Assembly: GCF_001467615.1 (NCBI RefSeq)
Contig: NZ_LNYA01000032.1
Span: 107,676 to 140,318 of the forward strand
Direction: 5' to 3'
DNA from: Legionella erythra
Lineage (GTDB): Bacteria > Pseudomonadota > Gammaproteobacteria > Legionellales > Legionellaceae
Length of the DNA stretch: 32,643 nt
Shown here: positions 1 to 8,655 of the stretch, one piece after another
Layout: every line of letters begins with the position of its first letter
Numbering within the stretch: position 1 is the stretch's first letter
The notes under the pieces: generated by a model
Told to the model about the DNA's origin: nothing
Databases searched by the model: none
What the model saw: the letters and a program-made list of their open reading frames with translations, nothing else
Translations under genes and position numbers: made by a program

Positions 1-35
1 CAGCAATGATTCTGTATAAATCGTTTTAAGCTTTT

Positions 36-66
36 CTTAAGTTTAAATTGATAAACTGAATATAAT
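36..66 (+). promoter_or_regulatory. Putative promoter with PmrA-like direct repeat upstream of the ankyrin gene
   Basis: A consensus -10 hexamer TATAAT lies at 61-66, 10 bases before the first ATG. There is no good -35. Instead, CTTAAG (36-41), five bases and ATTGAT (47-52) form an 11-bp-period pair resembling the YTTAAK-N5-YTTAAK box of the response regulator PmrA. PmrA boxes lie just upstream of the -10 and PmrA is known to control many Legionella effector genes. The second half-site matches only 4 of 6, and the region is AT-rich, so this is tentative. Confidence 0.35.
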
Positions 67-76
67 TTTGTAGACA

Positions 77-3000
77 ATGATTTTTCCCATGCCAAAACAC
101 TTGATCCATACCGGAAAACCACATCGTATCTCCCAAATTCATATCGATCACGCCAATCAACGATGCCATTTTATCGTCTCAGCTCCCCCCTTTACCCCAG
201 ACATTAAAATCAATGAAATACAAGCCGAGGTCATCGCCCATCTTCAACGGGTCTTTGGCGACTTATTTGACCGCAAGGCGTTTAACATGGAATTTAAACC
301 CACCGGGGTTGAGTTTCGCTACACGATAAGCGATAAAGCAACTTTATTGTTAGCCTTCCTGAAGCTTGCAAAATACCCAACGTACATCAACCGAATTAAA
401 GAACCTTGTATCGATGACATTAAACAATTCGTTGAGTCGGAGCCGAAACAAAAGCTTAAGAGCAATCCTGAAATCGGATTTGAGCCGGGGTTGCGTTCGC
501 AAATGCACCGCCATACGCATGGTGAGGAATCCGACATCATCGAATACAAAAACAAAAAATACCGGTTTCTCACCGGTAGTATTGATTTTGCAGCCGAGGT
601 TCCTAAACGCGTCGCCTCAGTGGGTCATACACGAGAAATCATTCTCCTCGATCCAGACAATGACCGGATGCAGGAACTTTATCAGGAATTTGAAAAATAC
701 CTTGCCCGCCTGGGGAAAAATGTACCCCTGGAGGATGTATTCAGGCACGCCAGACGTTTCTCGAATAATAAAATCGATAACACTGATTTTGAGCCGGATG
801 CCAAAGCCAGGGATCGTGTGAAGATAGGAAAACAGGAAAAAAAATTACCCCTCTATACCTTGGAAGAAATCATTGAACAACGAAAAGGGGTATGCAGGCA
901 TCATGCGCTGTTTACTGCTTTTTTATTAGGACAATACATTCGAAAACAGTCCATTGCGAATGCCAGTGTTTATCACTGTCGGGACAGTTGGGATCATCCC
1001 AGAAAAAAAGAGCCCGTTGCCCATACCTGGGTCGTGTGTAAACAAAATAATTCGTTGTTCTTAATTGATTCCATGTGGAATGTACAATACAACCTGAGCG
1101 ATTACACCGAGTATTCAAAAGCTTGCCAGGCCTACACGAAAGAGGTGATAGACCGCACCCTTAAACGCGCCCATTTAAGCCCTCCTGTCCAGGTGGCGTT
1201 ATCGCCGCTTCCCAAGCCTGTAGTGGGCATGAAGCTCCCCAAAGACCCCGCCTCAGAAAAGACAAAGCAATTAAAAGCCCAACTCGATTTGCTTGAGAAC
1301 GCAGATTGTGAGGTTGTTAGGCAATTGATTGCTCAAGGTGCCGATGTGAATGCACAGGGGGTTAAAGGCTGGACTGCCGCCCACGTTGCAGCCCGAAAGG
1401 ATGATCGCAGCCTGGTGCTGTTTCTTAAGGAAAAAAATGCCAATTTTAATTTAAAATCCGCCAGCAGACAGCGCTCTGCCCTTTTTTATGCTCAAAATCG
1501 TGCCATGATTGAACTCCTGGTGGACTATGGGGCCGATCCTTTTCAGGAAGATGGGACGCCGCAACGAATGACCCCTTTACGGCAACACGAAAAAATCATT
1601 TCAGCCAATGAGTTATTGAAAGGTGAAATTGATAAACTGAACGGCGCCAACTTGGATTTAATAAAAAAATTGATTGCGGGAGGCGCTGATGCCAATGCTC
1701 AGGGTGAGTACACAGGTTGGACCGCTGCTCATTTGGCAGCCGATAAAAATGACGCCTCTTTGCTTCAATTACTCAGTGAAAAAAAGGCTGATTTTAATCT
1801 TAAATCACTCAAACGCGGCCGCTCGCCACTTTTTTATGCGCAAACCCGTGAAATGGTACGGCTTCTAGTCTCTCAAGGAGCACATTTGCTTCAGGAAGAC
1901 GCAACCTCCGCAACTACCCCTCTAAAAGTGCTTTTGGAAAAACGCATTGTTTCAGCGGATGAACTACTTAAACATGAACTGAATAAGGGGAAAACCGCCG
2001 ACAGTCGAGTCATAAAGGCCCTGATCGAGGCTGGTGCCCATGTGAATACGCAAGGAAGCAAATCCGGCTGGGCTGCTGTTCATTACGCCGCCAAGTGCGG
2101 CGATAGCGATTTACTTGGCTTTTTGATCAAAAAAAAGGCAGACCTGAATTTAAAATCAATCCCGCAGGGGCATTCTCCCCTGTTTTATGCTAAAAACAAG
2201 AAAACCGCCGATTTTCTTCTCCAACAAGGCGCTGATTTACTCCAGGAAGATAACACTATCCCCACAGGCTTAACTGCTCTACAGTCGCTATTGGCCAGAA
2301 ACATTTTTTCGGCTGATGAGTTGTTAAATAGGGAACTGGACAAAAGGGAAAAAGCTAATCCTGCGATCATTAAAGCCCTCCTTGTCGAAGGTGCGAATAT
2401 TAATTTGCAGGGGCAAAAATCGGGCTGGACAGCTGCTCATTGCGCAACACAATGGGATGATGCGGCTTTACTCAAATTTTTAATTAAACGAAACGCTGAC
2501 CTTAATCTCAAGTCAACAACCAGTCAATCATCCCCTTTATTTTATGCCCGCTCAGCCACGATCGCCAAGTTACTGATAAGCCATGGGGCCGATTACAAGC
2601 AAACGAACGCCACGCAGCCTGCCTATCAGGCCTTAATGGCCAAACCAGATTTAAACTCAACAGAAATGAGAGGGTTCCTGCTATCCCATGAATTGAAAAA
2701 GACAGGGTTTCGCAATATCAGCGCCCCGTTTTTAGCCGAATGCACACCCAAAGACCATGTACAACAAGTCAAATTACTCCATGATTTGGGCCGCTTCCTG
2801 GAAGGACAAATCGCGCGTCTTGACAGACTGTCGCGTTTTACCAAAGGGGTAGATGATAAAGCCACGCTGTATCGCTCGCTCATTGATGAGATTCGAGACA
2901 CACTGAAAAAGGGTGACTTGGGCAATGACACGATAAAGAATCTGATTTATCAAACCGCTACGATATCCCATCATCGCCGCTACCGCACCAGTAACAAAGC

Positions 3001-3235
3001 GGCTGCCTTTTTTTCAGCGGGATGTTACCGCGTGGAAGCGCAGTCCTGGAAAGACTACAAGGCATGGGTACGCAACCTCAATGCTGCAGACCCTGACAGC
3101 CCCTTCCAGGGTATCCTGTCAGACAGTACCACTATTCGCAAAAACAGATTAGCCATCACACTTTCCACTGAAGACGGCAGTGTGACGGAAGTCACAGGCT
3201 ATGAGGCGTACCGTTCAAAAAAATTAAACCCCTGA
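77..3235 (+). CDS. Ankyrin-repeat protein with transglutaminase-like domain, probable Dot/Icm effector
   Basis: 1052 residues. The N-terminal ~390 residues hold a transglutaminase/papain-like core. Cys273 lies in a GVCRHHA motif at a helix start, His316 in AHTWVV and Asp331 in LIDSMWN. The order and spacing (43 and 15 residues) fit the Cys-His-Asp triad of the TGc family, which forms or hydrolyses amide bonds at glutamine side chains. Residues ~400-862 hold four copies of a ~117-residue block, each with ankyrin-type motifs such as GADVNAQG and GWTAAHxAA. The last ~180 residues are helical and unassigned. No signal peptide or membrane segment is seen. Met1 (77) and Met5 (89) are both possible starts, and neither has a clear Shine-Dalgarno. 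Ankyrin effectors are a Legionella hallmark. The substrate is unknown, and secretion is inferred. Confidence 0.82.
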   Translation: MIFPMPKHLIHTGKPHRISQIHIDHANQRCHFIVSAPPFTPDIKINEIQAEVIAHLQRVFGDLFDRKAFNMEFKPTGVEFRYTISDKATLLLAFLKLAKYPTYINRIKEPCIDDIKQFVESEPKQKLKSNPEIGFEPGLRSQMHRHTHGEESDIIEYKNKKYRFLTGSIDFAAEVPKRVASVGHTREIILLDPDNDRMQELYQEFEKYLARLGKNVPLEDVFRHARRFSNNKIDNTDFEPDAKARDRVKIGKQEKKLPLYTLEEIIEQRKGVCRHHALFTAFLLGQYIRKQSIANASVYHCRDSWDHPRKKEPVAHTWVVCKQNNSLFLIDSMWNVQYNLSDYTEYSKACQAYTKEVIDRTLKRAHLSPPVQVALSPLPKPVVGMKLPKDPASEKTKQLKAQLDLLENADCEVVRQLIAQGADVNAQGVKGWTAAHVAARKDDRSLVLFLKEKNANFNLKSASRQRSALFYAQNRAMIELLVDYGADPFQEDGTPQRMTPLRQHEKIISANELLKGEIDKLNGANLDLIKKLIAGGADANAQGEYTGWTAAHLAADKNDASLLQLLSEKKADFNLKSLKRGRSPLFYAQTREMVRLLVSQGAHLLQEDATSATTPLKVLLEKRIVSADELLKHELNKGKTADSRVIKALIEAGAHVNTQGSKSGWAAVHYAAKCGDSDLLGFLIKKKADLNLKSIPQGHSPLFYAKNKKTADFLLQQGADLLQEDNTIPTGLTALQSLLARNIFSADELLNRELDKREKANPAIIKALLVEGANINLQGQKSGWTAAHCATQWDDAALLKFLIKRNADLNLKSTTSQSSPLFYARSATIAKLLISHGADYKQTNATQPAYQALMAKPDLNSTEMRGFLLSHELKKTGFRNISAPFLAECTPKDHVQQVKLLHDLGRFLEGQIARLDRLSRFTKGVDDKATLYRSLIDEIRDTLKKGDLGNDTIKNLIYQTATISHHRRYRTSNKAAAFFSAGCYRVEAQSWKDYKAWVRNLNAADPDSPFQGILSDSTTIRKNRLAITLSTEDGSVTEVTGYEAYRSKKLNP
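1274..2662 (+). repeat. Four tandem ~350-bp coding repeats (ankyrin supra-repeats)
   Basis: Within the ankyrin protein the motif NLKS recurs at residues 458, 574, 691 and 810, and LFYA at 469, 585, 702 and 821. The period is therefore 116, 117 and 119 residues. Each block carries a GAxxNxQG/GWTAAH ankyrin, an ADxNLKS...SPLFYA ankyrin, an LLxxGA...QED ankyrin and a linker with SADELL. The repeat unit is thus a multi-ankyrin module rather than a single 33-residue ankyrin, which implies duplication of the whole module. Confidence 0.85.
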
Positions 3236-3250
3236 TCGACAGGAAATAAA

Positions 3251-3262
3251 AAGCCGCGGCTT
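3251..3262 (-). terminator. Possible terminator hairpin of recO
   Basis: The perfect palindrome AAGCCGCGGCTT lies between the convergent ankyrin gene and recO. Read on the minus strand it is followed by TTTATTT. With a four-base loop the stem is only about 4 bp, so this is a weak candidate. Confidence 0.3.
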
Positions 3263-3282
3263 AAGAGAGTGTCTTGCCCGGT

Positions 3283-3996
3283 TTACGTGTCGGGTTGACC
3301 CGACTTTATCCTGGCCATGCCCGGAAACAACGAACGCGACTTTAATTCCCGCCCCCCCAAAAGATGGTCAATGGCCTGACGCAGGATGAATTTAGCTGTT
3401 TTCAGGACCTGTAAATCGTCGAACCGATCATGGGCCAAACCCAGCACACTCTGCCCCGAGAAGCCGGCGCTGCCTTTCTCAAGGCCCCTCCCAACCGTAA
3501 AGCCATACTGGTTACACGGTTCCACCGGTGCGCCATGAACATCGCGAGTTAACACCAGCGAATAGCCGCACACAGCAAGCAGTTGCATTTCAAAACGACG
3601 CAGCAACGCCTCGATAGCCAGTTTGTTATTCACGGCCGCAAGCCCCTGCAGCGTGTATTGATAAGCCTTAAACAGGGCGGTGTAACATTCACCGGCATTG
3701 AGTGTGTAGTAAAGCAGCTCATTGACATAAAGGCCGGCAAACAAGGACAGGCCGCTCAGTTTAAGCGAGGGCGCCATGGTTTCCAGACGATTGACGTAAT
3801 GCCAGTCCTGGCGGTTTTCCACCGCCACCCATAAGGGAGTAAAGGCTTGCAGCAAGCCCTGCTTTTTGGTCGCCCGTCCACCGCGATAAAGGCAATGCAG
3901 CAAACCCTGCTCGGGCGTAAAAAAGCTCAAATGGACACTGGTATCTCCCGAAGGACGCTTGTGTAAAAGCCAGGCTTCGTATTGATTAGTGGTCAT
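3283..3996 (-). CDS. recO: DNA repair protein RecO
   Basis: 237 residues, close to the 242 of E. coli RecO. RecO works with RecR in the RecF pathway, helping RecA displace SSB at gapped DNA. The N-terminal region (YEAWLLHKRPSGDTSVHLSFFTPEQG) has the OB-fold pattern of the family, followed by the RxGRATKKQGLLQAFTPL segment and the helical C-terminal part (ALLRRFEMQLLAVCGY). It starts with ATG at 3996. That start overlaps the last 11 bases of era, so the two are translationally linked, as in many gammaproteobacteria. Its 3' end faces the ankyrin gene across 47 bp. Confidence 0.93.
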   Translation of the reverse strand: MTTNQYEAWLLHKRPSGDTSVHLSFFTPEQGLLHCLYRGGRATKKQGLLQAFTPLWVAVENRQDWHYVNRLETMAPSLKLSGLSLFAGLYVNELLYYTLNAGECYTALFKAYQYTLQGLAAVNNKLAIEALLRRFEMQLLAVCGYSLVLTRDVHGAPVEPCNQYGFTVGRGLEKGSAGFSGQSVLGLAHDRFDDLQVLKTAKFILRQAIDHLLGGRELKSRSLFPGMARIKSGQPDT

Positions 3997-4873
3997 AACC
4001 TAATTGTTTTAAAATCCTTTCATCATCTGCCCAGCCGGATTTTACCTTGCACCAGCACTGAAGAAACACCTTTTTACCTAATAATTTTTCCATGTCCAAA
4101 CGGGCAGCAGTAGCGATTTCTTTTAATTTTTGGCCTTTTTCACCAATAATAATCCGCTTGTGATTATCTTTTTCCACCAAAATCAGGGCATGGATGCGGA
4201 CCATATGACCTTCGTCTTTATAGGATTCGATATCCACGGTGGTGGAATAAGGCAATTCCTGACCACAAAGACGAAATATTTTTTCACGTACGAGCTCGGC
4301 ACAAAGAAATTTAATGGGCCTATCCGTGAATTGATCATCATCAAACAGATGAGGGCCTTCGGGTAAAAAAGCTTTCAGGGCCTGTTGTAATTGCTCAACC
4401 TGGACCCCTGTTTTAGCTGACAGCGGTATAATGGAAGCAAACGCGTAGTGTTGACTTATCTGTTCCATCCACGGCAGCAACTGATCCTTATCCGCTATTT
4501 TGTCCACTTTGTTCACAGCCAGGATACAGGGAACTTTTGCCTGCCTGACAAGATTCAACACATGTTCATCTTCGTCTGTCCAATGGGTGCCGTCCACCAC
4601 CATCACTGCCACATCCACATCGCGTAAAACGCTGTTGGCGGTTTTGTTCATCAGGCGGTTCATCGCTTTTTTAGCCCCTTGATGTATACCTGGCGTATCC
4701 ACATAAACAGACTGGTACTCCCCTTCTGTCTGAATGCCTAAAATGCTGTGGCGGGTCGTCTGGGGCTTGCGCGAGGTAATACTCAATTTTTGCTGTAAAA
4801 TACGGTTTAGCAAGGTGGACTTACCCACATTGGGGCGTCCCACCAGGGCAATATAACCACAATAACTTGTCAT
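3986..4873 (-). CDS. era: GTPase Era
   Basis: 295 residues. Era is a Ras-like GTPase that binds the 3' end of 16S rRNA and is needed for 30S subunit maturation. The G1 motif GRPNVGKS, the G3 motif DTPG and the G4 motif NKVD are all present. The C-terminal KH domain (IIIGEKGQKLKEIATAARLDMEKLLG) is the RNA-binding part. An upstream in-frame TTG exists at 4876. The ATG at 4873 is preferred because AGGAAGGA lies just before it. The usual upstream partners lepB and rnc are not next to it here; instead there is a divergent accessory gene. Confidence 0.95.
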   Translation of the reverse strand: MTSYCGYIALVGRPNVGKSTLLNRILQQKLSITSRKPQTTRHSILGIQTEGEYQSVYVDTPGIHQGAKKAMNRLMNKTANSVLRDVDVAVMVVDGTHWTDEDEHVLNLVRQAKVPCILAVNKVDKIADKDQLLPWMEQISQHYAFASIIPLSAKTGVQVEQLQQALKAFLPEGPHLFDDDQFTDRPIKFLCAELVREKIFRLCGQELPYSTTVDIESYKDEGHMVRIHALILVEKDNHKRIIIGEKGQKLKEIATAARLDMEKLLGKKVFLQCWCKVKSGWADDERILKQLGYDH

Positions 4874-4899
4874 CAATCCTTCCTGTTTATTTTTCGCAC

Positions 4900-4929
4900 A
4901 TTTTAACAGCCTGTGCCGGGAATTTCCAA
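4900..4929 (-). promoter_or_regulatory. Predicted sigma70 promoter of era-recO
   Basis: On the minus strand TTGGAA (4929-4924) is followed after 18 bases by TAAAAT (4905-4900), about 27 bases before the era start codon. Both hexamers are good but not perfect matches. This supports era-recO being transcribed from its own promoter rather than from an upstream rnc. Confidence 0.5.
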
Positions 4930-4940
4930 CATTAAATACC

Positions 4941-4969
4941 TTGCCACCCCGTTATTAAAGGGATATGGT
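4941..4969 (+). promoter_or_regulatory. Predicted sigma70 promoter of the 1035-residue protein
   Basis: TTGCCA (4941-4946), a 17-base spacer and TATGGT (4964-4969) precede the ATG at 5002 by about 32 bases. The -35 matches 5 of 6 and the -10 matches 4 of 6. It lies back-to-back with the predicted era promoter. Confidence 0.4.
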
Positions 4970-5001
4970 GATGGGATTAGGATGTTGGATAAAAAGTAAT
5001 T

Positions 5002-8000
5002 ATGGCACGTTACAGGATAGTTGACGGTATTCCACGGGAAGTTATCCCGCTGCAAATAAAACCCGCTGCCCATCAGGAAATTCCCAGCATCACCGGCTCG
5101 ATAACCAGCCCGCAGGCGGGAACCGTGCTTTATGGGTACTACAGCATGGATTATCGGCTTCCCGGCGGTGATATGTTAAGGCTATTGGCGAATCATAATC
5201 AAAAAACCGTCCAGCTATTACTGTTGACAAGCGACGCAGAAAAATTAAAACAATTGCCAGGAACCCGTTCGGCTTCCCTGGTGGCCAATGCCATCGCCCA
5301 CATCCATCGTTATTGCATACGTTCCGAAAGCTACAGCAAACCGCGCACCGCCGCCCAACTGAAGAAATTTAACCTGGCTAAAAAAACCATGCAGCGATTA
5401 AGCCGTCTGCTTGCCGTCGAACGGGCCATTCCTGTCGGCGATTGGGCCGCTTATGAGGCGCTTCGTCACCAGGTCATTACCCTTATCGAAGAATGCCGGG
5501 CAGAAAACCGGTTATTAACCACCAATCCCATTCTCTCTGAAGGGCAGTTGGAAACCATCCTTTATGATGCGCGGCAGGAAGCGCAGCATTTTGAGTTCAA
5601 TCGTGTTTTTCCCGTGTCGCCCCTTGATCAACTGGATTTTACCCGTGTTAAGCAAAAGCGGAAGGGCAAAGCCACGACATTTATCTGGGATAGCGACCTT
5701 CATTTGGGTCATGACGAGCAGGCCCTGCATGACACCTTAAGGGTAATCAGCGACATGTATGGGTTATTGCCCGCCTTAAGCCTGAATCATGTTCCTGCCA
5801 ACCGTTTCAAACGTCTTGAAGCATTTTTTTACAAACTCTGGAACGATGGACATGACTGGATTAATCATTTGGCCAGCCGCAAGAAACTGCCGCATGCCAT
5901 CGATGCCGATAATCACAGCAATGGCCTGTCGTTGTTAAAAATCAAACCCTATTACAGCCTTGGAGGCATCCCGCAGCGAGGTTATGGTCATGTGGCCGAA
6001 CTGGTTCACTGCCTGACCGGCGGCAATGAAGAGGGTAAAACAGCGCAATCGCTTGACGAAGCCCGGAAATTACTGACATCCAGCCCAAATGGCAGTTGGG
6101 TATTACTTGACAGCCAACCGCAGATTCTCATCCGCCAGAATGATGATTTGCTGCAATTGAATTATTTTGAGCAAGACCATTTAATCTATCCTCTGCCCCA
6201 CGGCGAGGATTTGTTTGCCTTAAGTCAATTAAGCAAACAGCATCTTTACCTGCCTGAAAAATTTAAACTCCATGCGCGGGCTTTTTTTTCAAAAATTCCT
6301 TTATTTTTCAGTTATTTTTTTAATAGCCTGATGTCTTTCACCAAGGACTTGAGACGGGAATTTCACCAGCATGTACACCAAGGCCATGCCGTTCAGGATA
6401 AAACGATACCCCCGGATGAGTCCAGGTCGTTGCACCCTATTCTTAACTCCCTGCAAGACGTATTGAACGGGCATGGTTTGCTGGCAACCGGGCAAACCCT
6501 TGAAGAGTTTGTCCGGGAAAAAATTGCCAATAGCCCTTATGTGGTCGTGCGTCAACAACATCGCCCTTCAGCACCTGCTTATGACAATCCGCTGCATCGC
6601 TCTTTCCATGTCCTGCGACACATCGCAGGCTTTTTTGTTGACACCAGCGAACGCAATCCCATTGTAGGAACCCTGGCGATGACCGCCTATCTTTATGGCG
6701 GTTGTGCGGTATTGACGCCCAAGGCGTTGACGGCGGTTTTAACCAAACTGCATTTGCATGGGCTTATCCGCGGCATTGCACCCACCCAGGCTTTGGGACA
6801 CTGGATGAGCCATGGTCAGACTTCGGAAGCAATTTCTGCCGCTGTCACGTATTGGCAGGCCATCATCGTCGGCGGCGATCTGGACCAATTCTTCATTAAA
6901 GCAGTAAGCGTGCTGCATGAAGAACCCGCCGAAGTGGCCATTATTGTCGCCCTGGCGTTGGGACTGGGGTATGGCTTAAGCCGGCTGATTCCCTCCCTTC
7001 AGGAAGAAATGGGGGAGTTTCCCTACCCCAATTATGCGGCGATTGGCGCCAAAGGGGGGGCAGCTCTTTATGATACCGTCATGTATCCCGGCGATGATTG
7101 GTTGTTAGGCAGTCTTAAATGGCTGCTTAAGGGAGTGCTATCCCTTGGGAAAATCCTGATTGCTCCTCTGGTTGAAGCCTCCCATTATGGTTATCGTCAA
7201 GGGTTTCTGCCGGGTTTGAAAAAGAGTGGCCAGGGGGCTTTAAGTGTCGTAAAACGCACGTTTGCTGCCCTGATGGATTTGGTCCTCGCGGTATTGACCA
7301 TTCCCTTTCTCGAAATCAGTGCCCTGTTCATCCATGTTCCTTTTAGCGGTTTGACCAGCCTGATGAGTAAGATAATGGCTTATCTTGGCAATTGGCAAAT
7401 AATCGGACAAGTCTTGCTGGATTTTGCAGCCAGACCCTCCGAACAGGCGTATTTGCGCGGGTTTCGCCTGTCGCCTCTGTATGGTTTCAGCAGCCCGTTT
7501 GGCGTTTATCATGACAACCATGTGCTTAATGTTTTATGCAACGCCGGTATGCTGCTCCTGTGGCCGCCGCTGCAGCTTATTAAAAATCTGTTGATTCTAC
7601 CTTTCATTGACAGCGTTTCCTTTCTTACCCGCGCGGCTTTAATCATTGTAAACCCCACCAGCCGCTTTACCGCATTCCTCCTCGGTCAGGCCTTCATCAA
7701 ATCCGGTATACTCTGGGATAATTCCTTAGGCTTGGTGTTCCAGGGAGCCGCCTGGCTTATGCTCAAAGGCAGTAATCTGTTATCAACCGAAGCCAGCGAG
7801 CTCCGTTTATCCTGTCTTGAATTGCTGCAAACTGTTCGCCACCACCTATACCATTGGGCTTTTCATGCGGAAATCCGGGAAGATCCTTACTGTGCTGAAA
7901 GTTATTTTCTCGAAGATCCTCTCCGGTTTGAGCGCTTGCCTCATTCGGAAGAGGATTGCCTGATGAAAATCATGTTAAATAATCAACAGACGAAGGCCAT

Positions 8001-8109
8001 GCCCTTGTCGGCCCCCTCGCCTGTCAACACCTCCTGCCCTCCCCAGGAGCAATCGGCTTTGAGCGATAGCGCCAATGAACCCTTCGTACCCTTAGCCAGC
8101 TTTAAGTAG
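5002..8109 (+). CDS. Large multi-pass membrane protein of unknown function
   Basis: 1035 residues; family not recognised. The first ~425 residues are soluble-looking, mixed alpha/beta, and rich in His and Asp. From ~430 there are several long apolar stretches (about 431-446, 553-580, 612-628, 644-660, 703-725, 753-780, 841-880 and 905-922) separated by charged loops. This suggests a polytopic or membrane-embedded C-terminal half. The last ~45 residues are disordered and rich in Pro and Ser. There is no N-terminal signal peptide. ATG 5002 has only a weak Shine-Dalgarno. It lies between era and a pilin gene and shows no functional link to either. A Legionella-specific membrane protein or a membrane-inserting effector are both possible, and nothing in the sequence decides between them. 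Confidence 0.75.
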   Translation: MARYRIVDGIPREVIPLQIKPAAHQEIPSITGSITSPQAGTVLYGYYSMDYRLPGGDMLRLLANHNQKTVQLLLLTSDAEKLKQLPGTRSASLVANAIAHIHRYCIRSESYSKPRTAAQLKKFNLAKKTMQRLSRLLAVERAIPVGDWAAYEALRHQVITLIEECRAENRLLTTNPILSEGQLETILYDARQEAQHFEFNRVFPVSPLDQLDFTRVKQKRKGKATTFIWDSDLHLGHDEQALHDTLRVISDMYGLLPALSLNHVPANRFKRLEAFFYKLWNDGHDWINHLASRKKLPHAIDADNHSNGLSLLKIKPYYSLGGIPQRGYGHVAELVHCLTGGNEEGKTAQSLDEARKLLTSSPNGSWVLLDSQPQILIRQNDDLLQLNYFEQDHLIYPLPHGEDLFALSQLSKQHLYLPEKFKLHARAFFSKIPLFFSYFFNSLMSFTKDLRREFHQHVHQGHAVQDKTIPPDESRSLHPILNSLQDVLNGHGLLATGQTLEEFVREKIANSPYVVVRQQHRPSAPAYDNPLHRSFHVLRHIAGFFVDTSERNPIVGTLAMTAYLYGGCAVLTPKALTAVLTKLHLHGLIRGIAPTQALGHWMSHGQTSEAISAAVTYWQAIIVGGDLDQFFIKAVSVLHEEPAEVAIIVALALGLGYGLSRLIPSLQEEMGEFPYPNYAAIGAKGGAALYDTVMYPGDDWLLGSLKWLLKGVLSLGKILIAPLVEASHYGYRQGFLPGLKKSGQGALSVVKRTFAALMDLVLAVLTIPFLEISALFIHVPFSGLTSLMSKIMAYLGNWQIIGQVLLDFAARPSEQAYLRGFRLSPLYGFSSPFGVYHDNHVLNVLCNAGMLLLWPPLQLIKNLLILPFIDSVSFLTRAALIIVNPTSRFTAFLLGQAFIKSGILWDNSLGLVFQGAAWLMLKGSNLLSTEASELRLSCLELLQTVRHHLYHWAFHAEIREDPYCAESYFLEDPLRFERLPHSEEDCLMKIMLNNQQTKAMPLSAPSPVNTSCPPQEQSALSDSANEPFVPLASFK

Positions 8110-8187
8110 TCAATTCCCTGCTATTTATGCTTTAACGGGTTATACTATAAGCAAAAGCCATTCAATTTTGACTTTCAGGACAGGACG

Positions 8188-8619
8188 ATGAATAAGGGAT
8201 TTACCTTAATTGAATTGATGATAGCCGTTGTGGTCATTGCCATATTAACCACCATCGCTTATCCCAGTTACCTGGAATACATTACCCGAGCAAGACGCAG
8301 CGACGGGCAATCCGCGCTTCTGGATTTGGCCAGCCGTATGGAGCGTTTTTATTCTGAGCGCAATACCTATCAGACAGCCACCATCGGTACCGGCGCTGCC
8401 ACCGACGTACGTGCCACGAACGTGTCGCCTGACGGCTGGTATACCCTCTCCATTACGGCACAAACTGCTTCCAGCTACACCCTGCAGGCAACGCCCAGAA
8501 ACGCCCAGGGAACCGATGATACACGCTGCCAATCCCTCACCCTGAATAACCTGGGTGCCAAAGGCATTGCCAATGGTCCCGGCGGTGCACCCAGTGGCCC
8601 AGCCGCCCGGTGCTGGTAG
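8188..8619 (+). CDS. pilE: Type IV pilin-like protein (PilE family minor pilin)
   Basis: 143 residues. The N terminus is a textbook class III signal: a short basic leader MNKG, then FTLIELMIAVVVIAILTTIA with Glu5 of the mature protein. The prepilin peptidase PilD would cut after Gly4 and N-methylate the Phe. After the alpha1 helix come a globular domain and two cysteines (TRCQS and the terminal ARCW) that can close the D-loop typical of type IVa pilins. A Shine-Dalgarno (AGGACAGGA) precedes the ATG. It is a single gene here, away from the fimT/pilVWX cluster. It could be the major pilin or the minor PilE/ComP-like pilin used in adherence or DNA uptake; the symbol is provisional. Confidence 0.85.
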   Translation: MNKGFTLIELMIAVVVIAILTTIAYPSYLEYITRARRSDGQSALLDLASRMERFYSERNTYQTATIGTGAATDVRATNVSPDGWYTLSITAQTASSYTLQATPRNAQGTDDTRCQSLTLNNLGAKGIANGPGGAPSGPAARCW

Positions 8620-8655
8620 GCATCATTGTCTTTTTTAGTTCTACTTGCGCTCATT

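Noticed and set aside
366-821. 151-residue open frame inside the ankyrin gene
   Set aside because: It is an out-of-frame shadow of the transglutaminase-like region with low-complexity Ser/Arg/Lys content.
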